Shown piece after piece: positions 1 to 12,400 of a DNA stretch of 64,000 nt; positions within the stretch are counted from its first letter, which is position 1; every line of letters begins with the position of its first letter. The position numbers and the translations under genes are program-made. The DNA comes from Steromphala cineraria. Its lineage: Eukaryota > Mollusca > Gastropoda > Trochida > Trochidae. The DNA is taken from NCBI GenBank assembly GCA_916613615.1, contig OU744725.1, forward strand, positions 64,612,575 to 64,676,574. The letters are read 5' to 3'. The notes beneath the pieces are model-generated. The model did not search any database, was not told where the DNA came from, and saw nothing but the letters and a program-made list of their open reading frames with translations.

Positions 1-323
1 AACTCTTACCCACTAAAATTTTCAAAGTTGCAAAAATAGGGTTGTGACCCATCTAATTGCTCCTGGGACCATCACGAAGAACTTTTATCCATTTCCGAAG
101 ACCAAAAAAGTGCCGGTTTTCGCTAATTTGGGCGTAATCGCACTTATTCAAGCCTCGTAACCCTCAACGCGCAAGAATTCCAAGTCATCAAAGTCACCAA
201 AAGTAGGGTTGTGATATATCAAAATGTAGCTGAGATCATTTCGAACGACATAAGTTGGTCCAAAAATTCCAAAAAAGCGACGGTTTTCCCAATATTTGAT
301 GAAATCGCTTAATCAAGGGGCAT
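1..323. repeat. Reference unit of the satellite (consensus-like)
   Basis: This first unit matches the majority sequence of the array and serves as the coordinate reference. Landmarks within the unit: AAAATTTT palindrome at 15-22; TAGGGTTGTGA box at 37-47 and again at 204-214; A6 tract at 104-109; CCGGTTTT at 113-120; EcoRI site GAATTC at 175-180; 10-bp perfect palindrome TGATATATCA at 212-221; closely spaced A-tracts at 262-266 and 271-276; AATATT at 291-296. All recur once (or twice for the box) in nearly every unit. The phase chosen for the unit start is arbitrary, set by the window edge. Confidence 0.95.
143..307. repeat. Half A (165 bp) of the dimeric unit
   Basis: This half aligns along its length with half B (308-465): both open with CTTA-TCAAG, share TAGGGTTGTGA, a GA-CAT-(T/A)CGAA block, CCAAAAAAG-G-CGGTTTTC, and end in AATCG. 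I estimate about 60% identity by hand alignment. Half A is longer because of a near-tandem 9-bp duplication (CAAGTCATC at 181-189, AAAGTCACC at 190-198). The length is close to one nucleosome plus linker. The inference is that an ancestral monomer of about 160 bp doubled, diverged, and the dimer became the unit of amplification. Confidence 0.85.
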
Positions 324-465
324 AACTCTTACCCACTAAAATTTTCAAAGTTGCAAAAATAGGGTTGTGACCCATCTAATTGCTCCTGGGACCATCACGA
401 AGATCTTTTATCCATTTCCGAAGACCAAAAAAGTGCCGGTTTTCGCTAATTTGGGTGTAATCGCA
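308..465. repeat. Half B (158 bp) of the dimeric unit
   Basis: This is the partner of half A, spanning the end of unit 1 and the start of unit 2 (unit phase 308-323 then 1-142). It lacks the 9-bp duplication of half A and carries the AAAATTTT palindrome, which half A lacks (half A has GAATTC at the matching place). The two halves are far more diverged from each other (about 40% different by hand) than any two full units are, so the dimer formed long before the present amplification. This particular copy carries a substitution that creates AGATCT at 401-406. Confidence 0.83.
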
Positions 466-969
466 CTTATTCAAGCCTCGTAACCATCAACGCGCAAGAA
501 TTCCAAGTCATCAAAGTCACCAAAAGTAGGGTTGTGATATATCAAAATGTAGCTGAGATCATTTCGAACGACATAAGTTGGTCCAAAAATTCCAAAAAAG
601 CGACGGTTTTCCCAATATTTGATGAAATCGCTTAATCAAGGGGCATAACTCTTACCCACTAAAATTTTCAAAGTTGCAAAAATAGGGTTGTGACCCATCT
701 AATTGCTCCTGGGACCATCACGAAGAACTTTTATCCATTTCCGAAGACCAAAAAAGTGCCGGTTTTCGCTAATTTGGGCGTAATCGCACTTATTCAAGCC
801 TCGTAACCCTCAACGCGCAAGAATTCCAAGTCATCAAAGTCACCAAAAGTAGGGTTGTGATATATCAAAATGTAGCTGAGATCATTTCGAACGACATAAG
901 TTGGTCCAAAAATTCCAAAAAAGCGACGGTTTTCCCAATATTTGATGAAATCGCTTAATCAAGGGGCAT

Positions 970-1210
970 AACTCTTACCCACTAAAATTTTCAAAGTTGC
1001 AAAAATAGGGTTGTGACCCATCTAATTGCTCCTGGGACCATCACGAAGAACTTTTATCCATTTCCGAAGACCAAAAAAGTGCCGGTTTTCGCTAATTGTG
1101 GCATATCAAAATGTAGCTGAGATCATTTCGAACGACATAAGTTGGTCCAAAAATTCCAAAAAAGCGACGGTTTTCCCAATATTTGATGAAATCGCTTAAT
1201 CAAGGGGCAT
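970..1210. repeat. Shortened 241-bp unit with 82-bp deletion (first)
   Basis: The unit jumps from CGCTAATT directly to GTGG at about 1098, losing consensus unit positions 129-210. The breakpoints share only a TT, so this looks like a microhomology-scale deletion. It removes the end of half B and the start of half A, including the EcoRI site and most of the second TAGGGTTGTGA box. This copy also has GGCATATC in place of GATATATC just after the junction, which the second copy lacks. Confidence 0.93.
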
Positions 1211-3151
1211 AACTCTTACCCACTAAAATTTTCAAAGTTGCAAAAATAGGGTTGTGACCCATCTATTTGCTCCTGGGACCATCACGAAGAACTTTTATCC
1301 ATTTCCGAAGACCAAAAAAGTGCCGGTTTTCGCTAATTTGGGCGTAATCGCACTTATTCAAGCCTCGTAACCCTCAACGCGCAAGAATTCCAAGTCATCA
1401 AAGTCACCAAAAGTAGGGTTGTGATATATCAAAATGTAGCTGAGATCATTTCGAACGACATAAGTTGGTCCAAAAATTCCAAAAAAGCGACGGTTTTTCC
1501 CAATATTTGATGAAATCGCTTAATCAAGGGGCATAACTCTTACCCACTAAAATTTTCAAAGTTGCAAAAATAGGGTTGTGACCCATCTAATTGCTCCTGG
1601 GACCATCACGAAGAACTTTTATCCATATCCGAAGACCAAAAAAGTGCCGGTTTTCGCTAATTTGGGCGTAATCGCACTTATTCAAGCCTCGTAACCCTCA
1701 ACGCGCAAGAATTCCAAGTCATCAAAGTCACCAAAAGTAGGGTTGTGATATATCAAAATGTAGCTGAGATCATTTCGAACGACATAAGTTGGTCCAAAAA
1801 TTTCAAAAAAGCGACGGTTTTCCCAATATTTGATGAAATCGCTTAATCAAGGGGCATAACTCTTACCCACTAAAATTTTCAAAGTTGCAAAAATAGGGTT
1901 GTGACCCATCTATTTGCTCCTGGGACCATCACGAAGAACTTTTATCCATTTCCGAAGACCAAAAAAGTGCCGGTTTTCGCTAATTTGGGCGTAATCGCAC
2001 TTATTCAAGCCTCGTAACCCTCAACGCGCAAGAATTCCAAGTCATCAAAGTCACCAAAAGTAGGGTTGTGATATATCAAAATGTAGCTGAGATCATTTCG
2101 AACGACATAAGTTGGTCCAAAAATTCCAAAAAAGCGACGGTTTTCCCAATATTTGATGAAATCGCTTAATCAAGGGGCATAACTCTTACCCACTAAAATT
2201 TTCAAAGTTGCAAAAATAGGGTTGTGACCCATCTAATTGCTCCTGGGACCATCACGAAGAACTTTTATCCATTTCCGAAGACCAAAAAAGTGCCGGTTTT
2301 CGCTAATTTGGGCGTAATCGCACTTATTCAAGCCTCGTAACCCTCAACGCGCAAGAATTCCAAGTCATCAAAGTCACCAAAAGTAGGGTTGTGATATATC
2401 AAAATGTAGCTGAGATCATTTCGAACGACATAAGTTGGTCCAAAAATTCCAAAAAAGCGACGGTTTTCCCAATATTTGATGAAATCGCTTAATCAAGGGG
2501 CATAACTCTTACCCACTAAAATTTTCAAAGTTGCAAAAATAGGGTTGTGACCCATCTAATTGCTCCTGGGACCATCACGAAGATCTTTTATCCATTTCCG
2601 AAGACCAAAAAAGTGCCGGGTTTTCGCTAATTTGGGTGTAATCGCACTTATTCAAGCCTCGTAACCATCAACGCGCAAGAATTCCAAGTCATCAAAGTCA
2701 CCAAAAGTAGGGTTGTGATATATCAAAATGTAGCTGAGATCATTTCGAACGACATAAGTTGGTCCAAAAATTCCAAAAAAAGCGACGGTTTTCCCAATAT
2801 TTGATGAAATCGCTTAATCAAGGGGCATAACTCTTACCCACTAAAATTTTCAAAGTTGCAAAAATAGGGTTGTGACCCATCTAATTGCTCCTGGGACCAT
2901 CACGAAGAACTTTTATCCATTTCCGAAGACCAAAAAAGTGCCGGTTTTCGCTAATTTGGGCGTAATCGCACTTATTCAAGCCTCGTAACCCTCAACGCGC
3001 AAGAATTCCAAGTCATCAAAGTCACCAAAAGTAGGGTTGTGATATATCAAAATGTAGCTGAGATCATTTCGAACGACATAAGTTGGTCCAAAAATTCCAA
3101 AAAAGCGACGGTTTTCCCAATATTTGATGAAATCGCTTAATCAAGGGGCAT

Positions 3152-3392
3152 AACTCTTACCCACTAAAATTTTCAAAGTTGCAAAAATAGGGTTGTGACC
3201 CATCTAATTGCTCCTGGGACCATCACGAAGAACTTTTATCCATTTCCGAAGACCAAAAAAGTGCCGGTTTTCGCTAATTGTGATATATCAAAATGTAGCT
3301 GAGATCATTTCGAACGACATAAGTTGGTCCAAAAATTCCAAAAAAGCGACGGTTTTCCCAATATTTGATGAAATCGCTTAATCAAGGGGCAT
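3152..3392. repeat. Shortened 241-bp unit with 82-bp deletion (second)
   Basis: The same 82-bp deletion as in the unit at 970-1210, with the same junction (CGCTAATT then GTGATATATC at 3280). The identical breakpoint, together with the flanking shared markers, shows one deletion event copied by the 7-unit duplication. This copy keeps the consensus GATATATC, so it is nearer the original deletion allele. Confidence 0.93.
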
Positions 3393-3448
3393 AACTCTTA
3401 CCCACTAAAATTTTCAAAGTTGCAAAAATAGGGTTGTGACCCATCTAT

Positions 3449-6400
3449 TTGCTCCTGGGACCATCACGAAGAACTTTTATCCATTTCCGAAGACCAAAAA
3501 AGTGCCGGTTTTCGCTAATTTGGGCGTAATCGCACTTATTCAAGCCTCGTAACCCTCAACGCGCAAGAATTCCAAGTCATCAAAGTCACCAAAAGTAGGG
3601 TTGTGATATATCAAAATGTAGCTGAGATCATTTCGAACGACATAAGTTGGTCCAAAAATTCCAAAAAAGCGACGGTTTTCCCAATATTTGATGAAATCGC
3701 TTAATCAAGGGGCATAACTCTTACCCACTAAAATTTTCAAAGTTGCAAAAATAGGGTTGTGACCCATCTAATTGCTCCTGGGACCATCACGAAGAACTTT
3801 TATCTATTTCCGAAGACCAAAAAAGTGCCGGTTTTCGCTAATTTGGGCGTAATCGCACTTATTCAAGCCTCGTAACCCTCAACGCGCAAGAATTCCAAGT
3901 CATCAAAGTCACCAAAAGTAGGGTTGTGATATATCAAAATGTAGCTGAGATCATTTCGAACGACATAAGTTGGTCCAAAAATTCCAAAAAAGCGACGGTT
4001 TTCCCAATATTTGATGAAATCGCTTAATCAAGGGGCATAACTCTTACCCACTAAAATTTTCAAAGTTGCAAAAATAGGGTTGTGACCCATCTAATTGCTC
4101 CTGGGACCATCACGAAGAACTTTTATCCATTTCCGAAGACCAAAAAAGTGCCGGTTTTCGCTAATTTGGGCGTAATCGCACTTATTCAAGCCTCGTAACC
4201 CTCAACGCGCAAGAATTCCAAGTCATCAAAGTCACCAAAAGTAGGGTTGTGATATATCAAAATGTAGCTGAGATCATTTCGAACGACATAAGTTGGTCCA
4301 AAAATTCCAAAAAAGCGACGGTTTTCCCAATATTTGATGAAATCGCTTAATCAAGGGGCATAACTCTTACCCACTAAAATTTTCAAAGTTGCAAAAATAG
4401 GGTTGTGACCCATCTAATTGCTCCTGGGACCATCACGAAGAACTTTTATCCATTTCCGAAGACCAAAAAAGTGCCGGTTTTCGCTAATTTGGGCGTAATC
4501 GCACTTATTCAAGCCTCGTAACCCTCAACGCGCAAGAATTCCAAGTCATCAAAGTCACCAAAAGTAGGGTTGTGATATATCAAAATGTAGCTGAGATCAT
4601 TTCGAACGACATAAGTTGGTCCAAAAATTCCAAAAAAGCGACGGTTTTCCCAATATTTGATGAAATCGCTTAATCAAGGGGCATAACTCTTACCCACTAA
4701 AATTTTCAAAGTTGCAAAAATAGGGTTGTGACCCATCTAATTGCTCCTGGGACCATCATGAAGAACTTTTATCCATTTCCGAAGACCAAAAAAGTGCCGG
4801 TTTTCGCTAATTTGGGCGTAATCGCACTTATTCAAGCCTCGTAACCCTCAACGCGCAAGAATTCCAAGTCATCAAAGTCACCAAAAGTAGGGTTGTGATA
4901 TATCAAAATGTAGCTGAGATCATTTCGAACGACATAAGTTGGTCCAAAAATTCCAAAAAAGCGACGGTTTTCCCAATATTTGATGAAATCGCTTAATCAA
5001 GGGGCATAACTCTTACCCACTAAAATTTTCAAAGTTGCAAAAATAGGGTTGTGACCCATCTAATTGCTCCTGGGACCATCACGAAGAACTTTTATCCATT
5101 TCCGAAGACCAAAAAAGTGCCGGTTTTCGCTAATTTGGGCGTAATCGCACTTATTCAAGCCTCGTAACCCTCAACGCGCAAGAATTCCAAGTCATCAAAG
5201 TCACCAAAAGTAGGGTTGTGATATATCAAAATGTAGCTGAGATCATTTCGAACGACATAAGTTGGTCCAAAAATTCCAAAAAAGCGACGGTTTTCCCAAT
5301 ATTTGATGAAATCGCTTAATCAAGGGGCATAACTCTTACCCACTAAAATTTTCAAAGTTGCAAAAATAGGGTTGTGACCCATCTAATTGCTCCTGGGACC
5401 ATCACGAAGAACTTTTATCCATTTCCGAAGACCAAAAAAGTGCCGGTTTTCGCTAATTTGGGCGTAATCGCACTTATTCAAGCCTCGTAACCCTCAACGC
5501 GCAAGAATTCCAAGTCATCAAAGTCACCAAAAGTAGGGTTGTGATATATCAAAATGTAGCTGAGATCATTTCGAACGACATAAGTTGGTCCAAAAATTCC
5601 AAAAAAGCGACGGTTTTCCCAATATTTGATGAAATCGCTTAATCAAGGGGCATAACTCTTACCCACTAAAATTTTCAAAGTTGCAAAAATAGGGTTGTGA
5701 CCCATCTAATTGCTCCTGGGACCATCACGAAGAACTTTTATCCATTTCCGAAGACCAAAAAAGTGCCGGTTTTCGCTAATTTGGGCGTAATCGCACTTAT
5801 TCAAGCCTCGTAACCCTCAACGCGCAAGAATTCCAAGTCATCAAAGTCACCAAAAGTAGGGTTGTGATATATCAAAATGTAGCTGAGATCATTTCGAACG
5901 ACATAAGTTGGTCCAAAAATTCCAAAAAAGCGACGGTTTTCCCAATATTTGATGAAATCGCTTAATCAAGGGGCATAACTCTTACCCACTAAAATTTTCA
6001 AAGTTGCAAAAATAGGGTTGTGACCCATCTAATTGCTCCTGGGACCATCACGAAGAACTTTTATCCATTTCCGAAGACCAAAAAAGTGTCGGTTTTCGAT
6101 AATTTGGGCGTAATCGCACTTATTCAAGCCTCGTAACCCTCAACGCGCAAGAATTCCAAGTCATCAAAGTCACCAAAAGTAGGGTTGTGATATATCAAAA
6201 TGTAGCTGAGATCATTTCGAACGACATAAGTTGGTCCAAAAATTCCAAAAAAGCGACGGTTTTCCCAATATTTGATGAAATCGCTTAATCAAGGGGCATA
6301 ACTCTTACCCACTAAAATTTTCAAAGTTGCAAAAATAGGGTTGTGACCCATCTAATTGCTCCTGGGACCATCACGAAGAACTTTTATCCATTTCCGAAGA

Positions 6401-9400
6401 CCAAAAAAGTGCCGGTTTTCGCTAATTTGGGCGTAATCGCACTTATTCAAGCCTCGTAACCCTCAACGCGCAAGAATTCCAAGTCATCAAAGTCACCAAA
6501 AGTAGGGTTGTGATATATCAAAATGTAGCTGAGATCATTTCGAACGACATAAGTTGGTCCAAAAATTCCAAAAAAGCGACGGTTTTCCCAATATTTGATG
6601 AAATCGCTTAATCAAGGGGCATAACTCTTACCCACTAAAATTTTCAAAGTTGCAAAAATAGGGTTGTGACCCATCTATTTGCTCCTGGGACCATCACGAA
6701 GAACTTTTATCCATTTCCGAAGACCAAAAAAGTGCCGGTTTTCGCTAATTTGGGCGTAATCGCACTTATTCAAGCCTCGTAACCCTCAACGCGCAAGAAT
6801 TCCAAGTCATCAAAGTCACCAAAAGTAGGGTTGTGATATATCAAAATGTAGCTGAGATCATTTCGAACGACATAAGTTGGTCCAAAAATTCCAAAAAAGC
6901 AACGGTTTTCCCAATATTTGATGAAATCGCTTAATCAAGGGGCATAACTCTTACCCACTAAAATTTTCAAAGTTGCAAAAATAGGGTTGTGACCCATCTA
7001 ATTGCTCCTGGGACCATCACGAAGAACTTTTATCCATTTCCGAAGACCAAAAAAGTGCCGGTTTTCGCTAATTTGGGCGTAATCGCACTTATTCAAGCCT
7101 CGTAACCCTCAACGCGCAAGAATTCCAAGTCATCAAAGTCACCAAAAGTAGGGTTGTGATATATCAAAATGTAGCTGAGATCATTTCGAACGACATAAGT
7201 TGGTCCAAAAATTCCAAAAAAGCGACGGTTTTCCCAATATTTGATGAAATCGCTTAATCAAGGGGCATAACTCTTACCCACTAAAATTTTCAAAGTTGCA
7301 AAAATAGGGTTGTGACCCATCTAATTGCTCCTGGGACCATCACGAAGAACTTTTATCCATTTCCGAAGACCAAAAAAGTGCCGGTTTTCGCTAATTTGGG
7401 CGTAATCGCACTTATTCAAGCCTCGTAACCCTCAACGCGCAAGAATTCCAAGTCATCAAAGTCACCAAAAGTAGGGTTGTGATATATCAAAATGTAGCTG
7501 AGATCATTTCGAACGACATAAGTTGGTCCAAAAATTCCAAAAAAGCGACGGTTTTCCCAATATTTGATGAAATCGCTTAATCAAGGGGCATAACTCTTAC
7601 CCACTAAAATTTTCAAAGTTGCAAAAATAGGGTTGTGACCCATCTAATTGCTCCTGGGACCATCACGAAGAACTTTTATCCATTTCCGAAGACCAAAAAA
7701 GTGCCGGTTTTCGCTAATTTGGGCGTAATCGCACTTATTCAAGCCTCGTAACCCTCAACGCGCAAGAATTCCAAGTCATCAAAGTCACCAAAAGTAGGGT
7801 TGTGATATATCAAAATGTAGCTGAGATCATTTCGAACGACATAAGTTGGTCCAAAAATTCCAAAAAAGCGACGGTTTTCCCAATATTTGATGAAATCGCT
7901 TAATCAAGGGGCATAACTCTTACCCACTAAAATTTTCAAAGTTGCAAAAATAGGGTTGTGACCCATCTAATTGCTCCTGGGACCATCATGAAGAACTTTT
8001 ATCCATTTCCGAAGACCAAAAAAGTGCCGGTTTTTGCTAATTTGGGCGTAATCGCACTTATTCAAGCCTCGTAACCCTCAACGCGCAAGAATTCCAAGTC
8101 ATCAAAGTCACCAAAAGTAGGGTTGTGATATATCAAAATGTAGATGAGATCATTTCGAACGACATAAGTTGGTCCAAAAATTCCAAAAAAGCGACGGTTT
8201 TCCCAATATTTGATGAAATCGCTTAATCAAGGGGCATAACTCTTACCCACTAAAATTTTCAAAGTTGCAAAAATAGGGTTGTGACCCATCTTATTGCTCC
8301 TGGGACCATCACGAAGAACTTTTATCCATTTCCGAAGACCAAAAAAGTGCCGGTTTTCGCTAATTTGGGCGTAATCGCACTTATTCAAGCCTCGTAACCC
8401 TCAACGCGCAAGAATTCCAAGTCATCAAAGTCACCAAAAGTAGGGTTGTGATATATCAAAATGTAGCTGAGATCATTTCGAACGACATAAGTTGGTCCAA
8501 AAATTCCAAAAAAGCGACGGTTTTCCCAATATTTGAAGAAATCGCTTAATCAAGGGGCATAACTCTTACCCACTAAAATTTTCAAAGTTGCAAAAATAGG
8601 GTTGTGACCCATCTAATTGCTCCTGGGACCATCACGAAGAACTTTTATCCATTTCCGAAGACCAAAAAAGTGCCGGTTTTCGCTAATTTGGGCGTAATCG
8701 CACTTATTCAAGCCTCGTAACCCTCAACGCGCAAGAATTCCAAGTCATCAAAGTCACCAAAAGTAGGGTTGTGATATATCAAAATGTAGCTGAGATCATT
8801 TCGAACGACATAAGTTGGTCCAAAAATTCCAAAAAAGCGACGGTTTTCCCAATATTTGATGAAATCGCTTAATCAAGGGGCATAACTCTTACCCACTAAA
8901 ATTTTCAAAGTTGCAAAAATAGGGTTGTGACCCATCTAATTGCTCCTGGGACCATCACGAAGAACTTTTATCCATTTCCGAAGACCAAAAAAGTGCCGGT
9001 TTTCGCTAATTTGGGCGTAATCGCACTTATTCAAGCCTCGTAACCCTCAACGCGCAAGAATTCCAAGTCATCAAAGTCACCAAAAGTAGGGTTGTGATAT
9101 ATCAAAATGTAGCTGAGATCATTTCGAACGACATAAGTTGGTCCAAAAATTCCAAAAAAGCGACGGTTTTCCCAATATTTGATGAAATCGCTTAATCAAG
9201 GGGCATAACTCTTACCCACTAAAATTTTCAAAGTTGCAAAAATAGGGTTGTGACCCATCTAATTGCTCCTGGGACCATCACGAAGAACTTTTATCCATTT
9301 CCGAAGACCAAAAAAGTGCCGGTTTTCGCTAATTTGGGCGTAATCGCACTTATTCAAGCCTCGTAACCCTCAACGCGCAAGAATTCCAAGTCATCAAAGT

Positions 9401-12400
9401 CACCAAAAGTAGGGTTGTGATATATCAAAATGTAGCTGAGATCATTTCGAACGACATAAGTTGGTCCAAAAATTCCAAAAAAGCGACGGTTTTCCCAATA
9501 TTTGATGAAATCGCTTAATCAAGGGGCATAACTCTTACCCACTAAAATTTTCAAAGTTGCAAAAATAGGGTTGTGACCCATCTAATTGCTCCTGGGACCA
9601 TCACGAAGAACTTTTATCCATTTCCGAAGACCAAAAAAGTGCCGGTTTTCGCTAATATGGGCGTAATCGCACTTATTCAAGCCTCGTAACCCTCAACGCG
9701 CAAGAATTCCAAGTCATCAAAGTCACCAAAAGTAGGGTTGTGATATATCAAAATGTAGCTGAGATCATTTCGAACGACATAAGTTGGTCCAAAAATTCCA
9801 AAAAAGCGACGGTTTTCCCAATATTTGATGAAATCGCTTAATCAAGGGGCATAACTCTTACCCACTAAAATTTTCAAAGTTGCAAAAATAGGGTTGTGAC
9901 CCATCTAATTGCTCCTGGGACCATCACGAAGAACTTTTATCCATTTCCGAAGACCAAAAAAGTGCCGGTTTTCGCTAATTTGGGCGTAATCGCACTTATT
10001 CAAGCCTCGTAACCCTCAACGCGCAAGAATTCCAAGTCATCAAAGTCACCAAAAGTAGGGTTGTGATATATCAAAATGTAGCTGAGATCATTTCGAACGA
10101 CATAAGTTGGTCCAAAAATTCCAAAAAAGCGACGGTTTTCCCAATATTTGATGAAATCGCTTAATCAAGGGGCATAACTCTTACCCACTAAAATTTTCAA
10201 AGTTGCAAAAATAGGGTTGTGACCCATCTAATTGCTCCTGGGACCATCACGAAGAACTTTTATCCATTTCCGAAGACCAAAAAAGTGCCGGTTTTCGCTA
10301 ATTTGGGCGTAATCGCACTTATTCAAGCCTCGTAACCCTCAACGCGCAAGAATTCCAAGTCATCAAAGTCACCAAAAGTAGGGTTGTGATATATCAAAAT
10401 GTAGCTGAGATTATTTCGAACGACATAAGTTGGTCCAAAAATTCCAAAAAAGCGACGGTTTTTCCCAATATTTTATGAAATCGCTTAATCAAGGGGCATA
10501 ACTCTTACCCACTAAAATTTTCAAAGTTGCAAAAATAGGGTTGTGACCCATCTAATTGCTCCTGGGACCATCACGAAGAACTTTTATCCATTTCCGAAGA
10601 CCAAAAAAGTGCCGGTTTTCGCTAATTTGGGCGTAATCGCACTTATTCAAGCCTCGTAACCCTCAACGCGCAAGAATTCCAAGTCATCAAAGTCACCAAA
10701 AGTAGGGTTGTGATATATCAAAATGTAGCTGAGATCATTTCGAACGACATAAGTTGGTCCAAAAATTCCAAAAAAGCGACGGTTTTCCCAATATTTGATG
10801 AAATCGCTTAATCAAGGGGCATAACTCTTACCCACTAAAATTTTCAAAGTTGCAAAAATAGGGTTGTGACCCATCTAATTGCTCCTGGGACCATCACGAA
10901 GAACTTTTATCCATTTCCGAAGACCAAAAAAGTGCCGGTTTTCGCTAATTTGGGCGTAATCGCACTTATTCAAGCCTCGTAACCCTCAACGCGCAAGAAT
11001 TCCAAGTCATCAAAGTCACCAAAAGTAGGGTTGTGATATATCAAAATGTAGCTGAGATCATTTCGAACGACATAAGTTGGTCCAAAAATTCCAAAAAAGC
11101 GACGGTTTTCCCAATATTTGATGAAAATGCTTAATCAAGGGGCATAACTCTTACCCACTAAAATTTTCAAAGTTGCAAAAATAGGGTTGTGACCCATCTA
11201 ATTGCTCCTGGGACCATCACGAAGAACTTTTATCCATTTCCGAAGACCAAAAAAGTGCCGGTTTTCGCTAATTTGGGCGTAATCGCACTTATTCAAGCCT
11301 CGTAACCCTCAACGCGCAAGAATTCCAAGTCATCAAAGTCACCAAAAGTAGGGTTGTGATATATCAAAATGTAGCTGAGTCATTTCGAACGACATAAGTT
11401 GGTCCAAAAATTCCAAAAAAGCGACGGTTTTCCCAATATTTGATGAAATCGCTTAATCAAGGGGCATAACTCTTACCCACTAAAATTTTCAAAGTTGCAA
11501 AAATAGGGTTGTGACCCATCTAATTGCTCCTGGGACCATCACGAAGAACTTTTATCCATTTCCCAAGACCAAAAAAGTGCCGGTTTTCGCTAATTTGGGC
11601 GTAATCGCACTTATTCAAGCCTCGTAACCCTCAACGCGCAAGAATTCCAAGTCATCAAAGTCACCAAAAGTAGGGTTGTGATATATCAAAATGTAGCTGA
11701 GATCATTTCGAACGACATAAGTTGGTCCAAAAATTCCAAAAATGCGACGGTTTTCCCAATATTTGATGAAATCGCTTAATCAAGGGGCATAACTCTTACC
11801 CACTAAAATTTTCAAAGTTGCAAAAATAGGGTTGTGACTCATCTAATTGCTCCTGGGACCATCACGAAGAACTTTTATCCATTTCCGAAGACCAAAAAAG
11901 TGCCGGTTTTCGCTAATTTGGGCGTAATCGCACTTATTCAAGCCTCGTAACCCTCAACGCGCAAGAATTCCAAGTCATCAAAGTCACCAAAAGTAGGGTT
12001 GTGATATATCAAAATGTAGCTGAGATCATTTCGAACGACATAAGTTGGTCCAAAAATTCCAAAAAAGCAACGGTTTTCCCAATATTTGATGAAATCGCTT
12101 AATCAAGGGGCATAACTCTTACCCACTAAAATTTTCAAAGTTGCAAAAATAGGGTTGTGACTCATCTAATTGCTCCTGGGACCATCACGAAGAACTTTTA
12201 TCCATTTCCGAAGACCAAAAAAGTGCCGGTTTTCGCTAATTTGGGCGTAATCGCACTTATTCAAGCCTCGTAACCCTCAACGCGCAAGAATTCCAAGTCA
12301 TCAAAGTCACCAAAAGTAGGGTTGTGATATATCAAAATGTAGCTGAGATCATTTCGAACGACATAAGTTGGTCCAAAAATTCCAAAAAAGCAACGGTTTT

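Larger units (their letters stand above)
404..3448. repeat. 7-unit higher-order repeat, two copies
   Basis: Five diagnostic variants recur in the same order. They are A-to-T making AGATCT (404 and 2584), GGGTGT for GGGCGT (456 and 2637), ACCATC for ACCCTC (486 and 2667), an 82-bp internal deletion (junction 1098 and 3280), and CTATTT for CTAATT (1266 and 3448). Offsets are 2180-2182 bp, equal to seven units minus the 82-bp deletion plus single-base insertions. The second copy has its own changes (extra G at 2618-2620, extra A at 2775-2781), so it is a real diverged duplicate and not a repeated read. After 3448 the copies no longer share private markers, for example 1627 and 3804. Confidence 0.88.

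Noticed and set aside
37..47. Telomere-like TAGGG inside TAGGGTTGTGA
   Set aside because: A single TAGGG per half-unit, with no tandem TTAGGG-type run anywhere.
212..221. TATA-box promoter at GATATATC in each unit
   Set aside because: The palindrome TGATATATCA contains a TATATC word but there is no other core promoter element that I can support. Satellite transcription is possible but not shown by the sequence.
241..255. CENP-B box-like word TTCGAACGACATAAG, and TTCGCTAATTTGGGC at unit positions 119-133
   Set aside because: By my reading each matches only 6 of the 9 key positions of the mammalian CENP-B box and both miss most of the CGGG end. This is at chance level for 323 bp.
970..1210. 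Transposon insertion or target-site event at the shortened units
   Set aside because: The units only lose 82 bp; there is no extra sequence, terminal repeat or target-site duplication.
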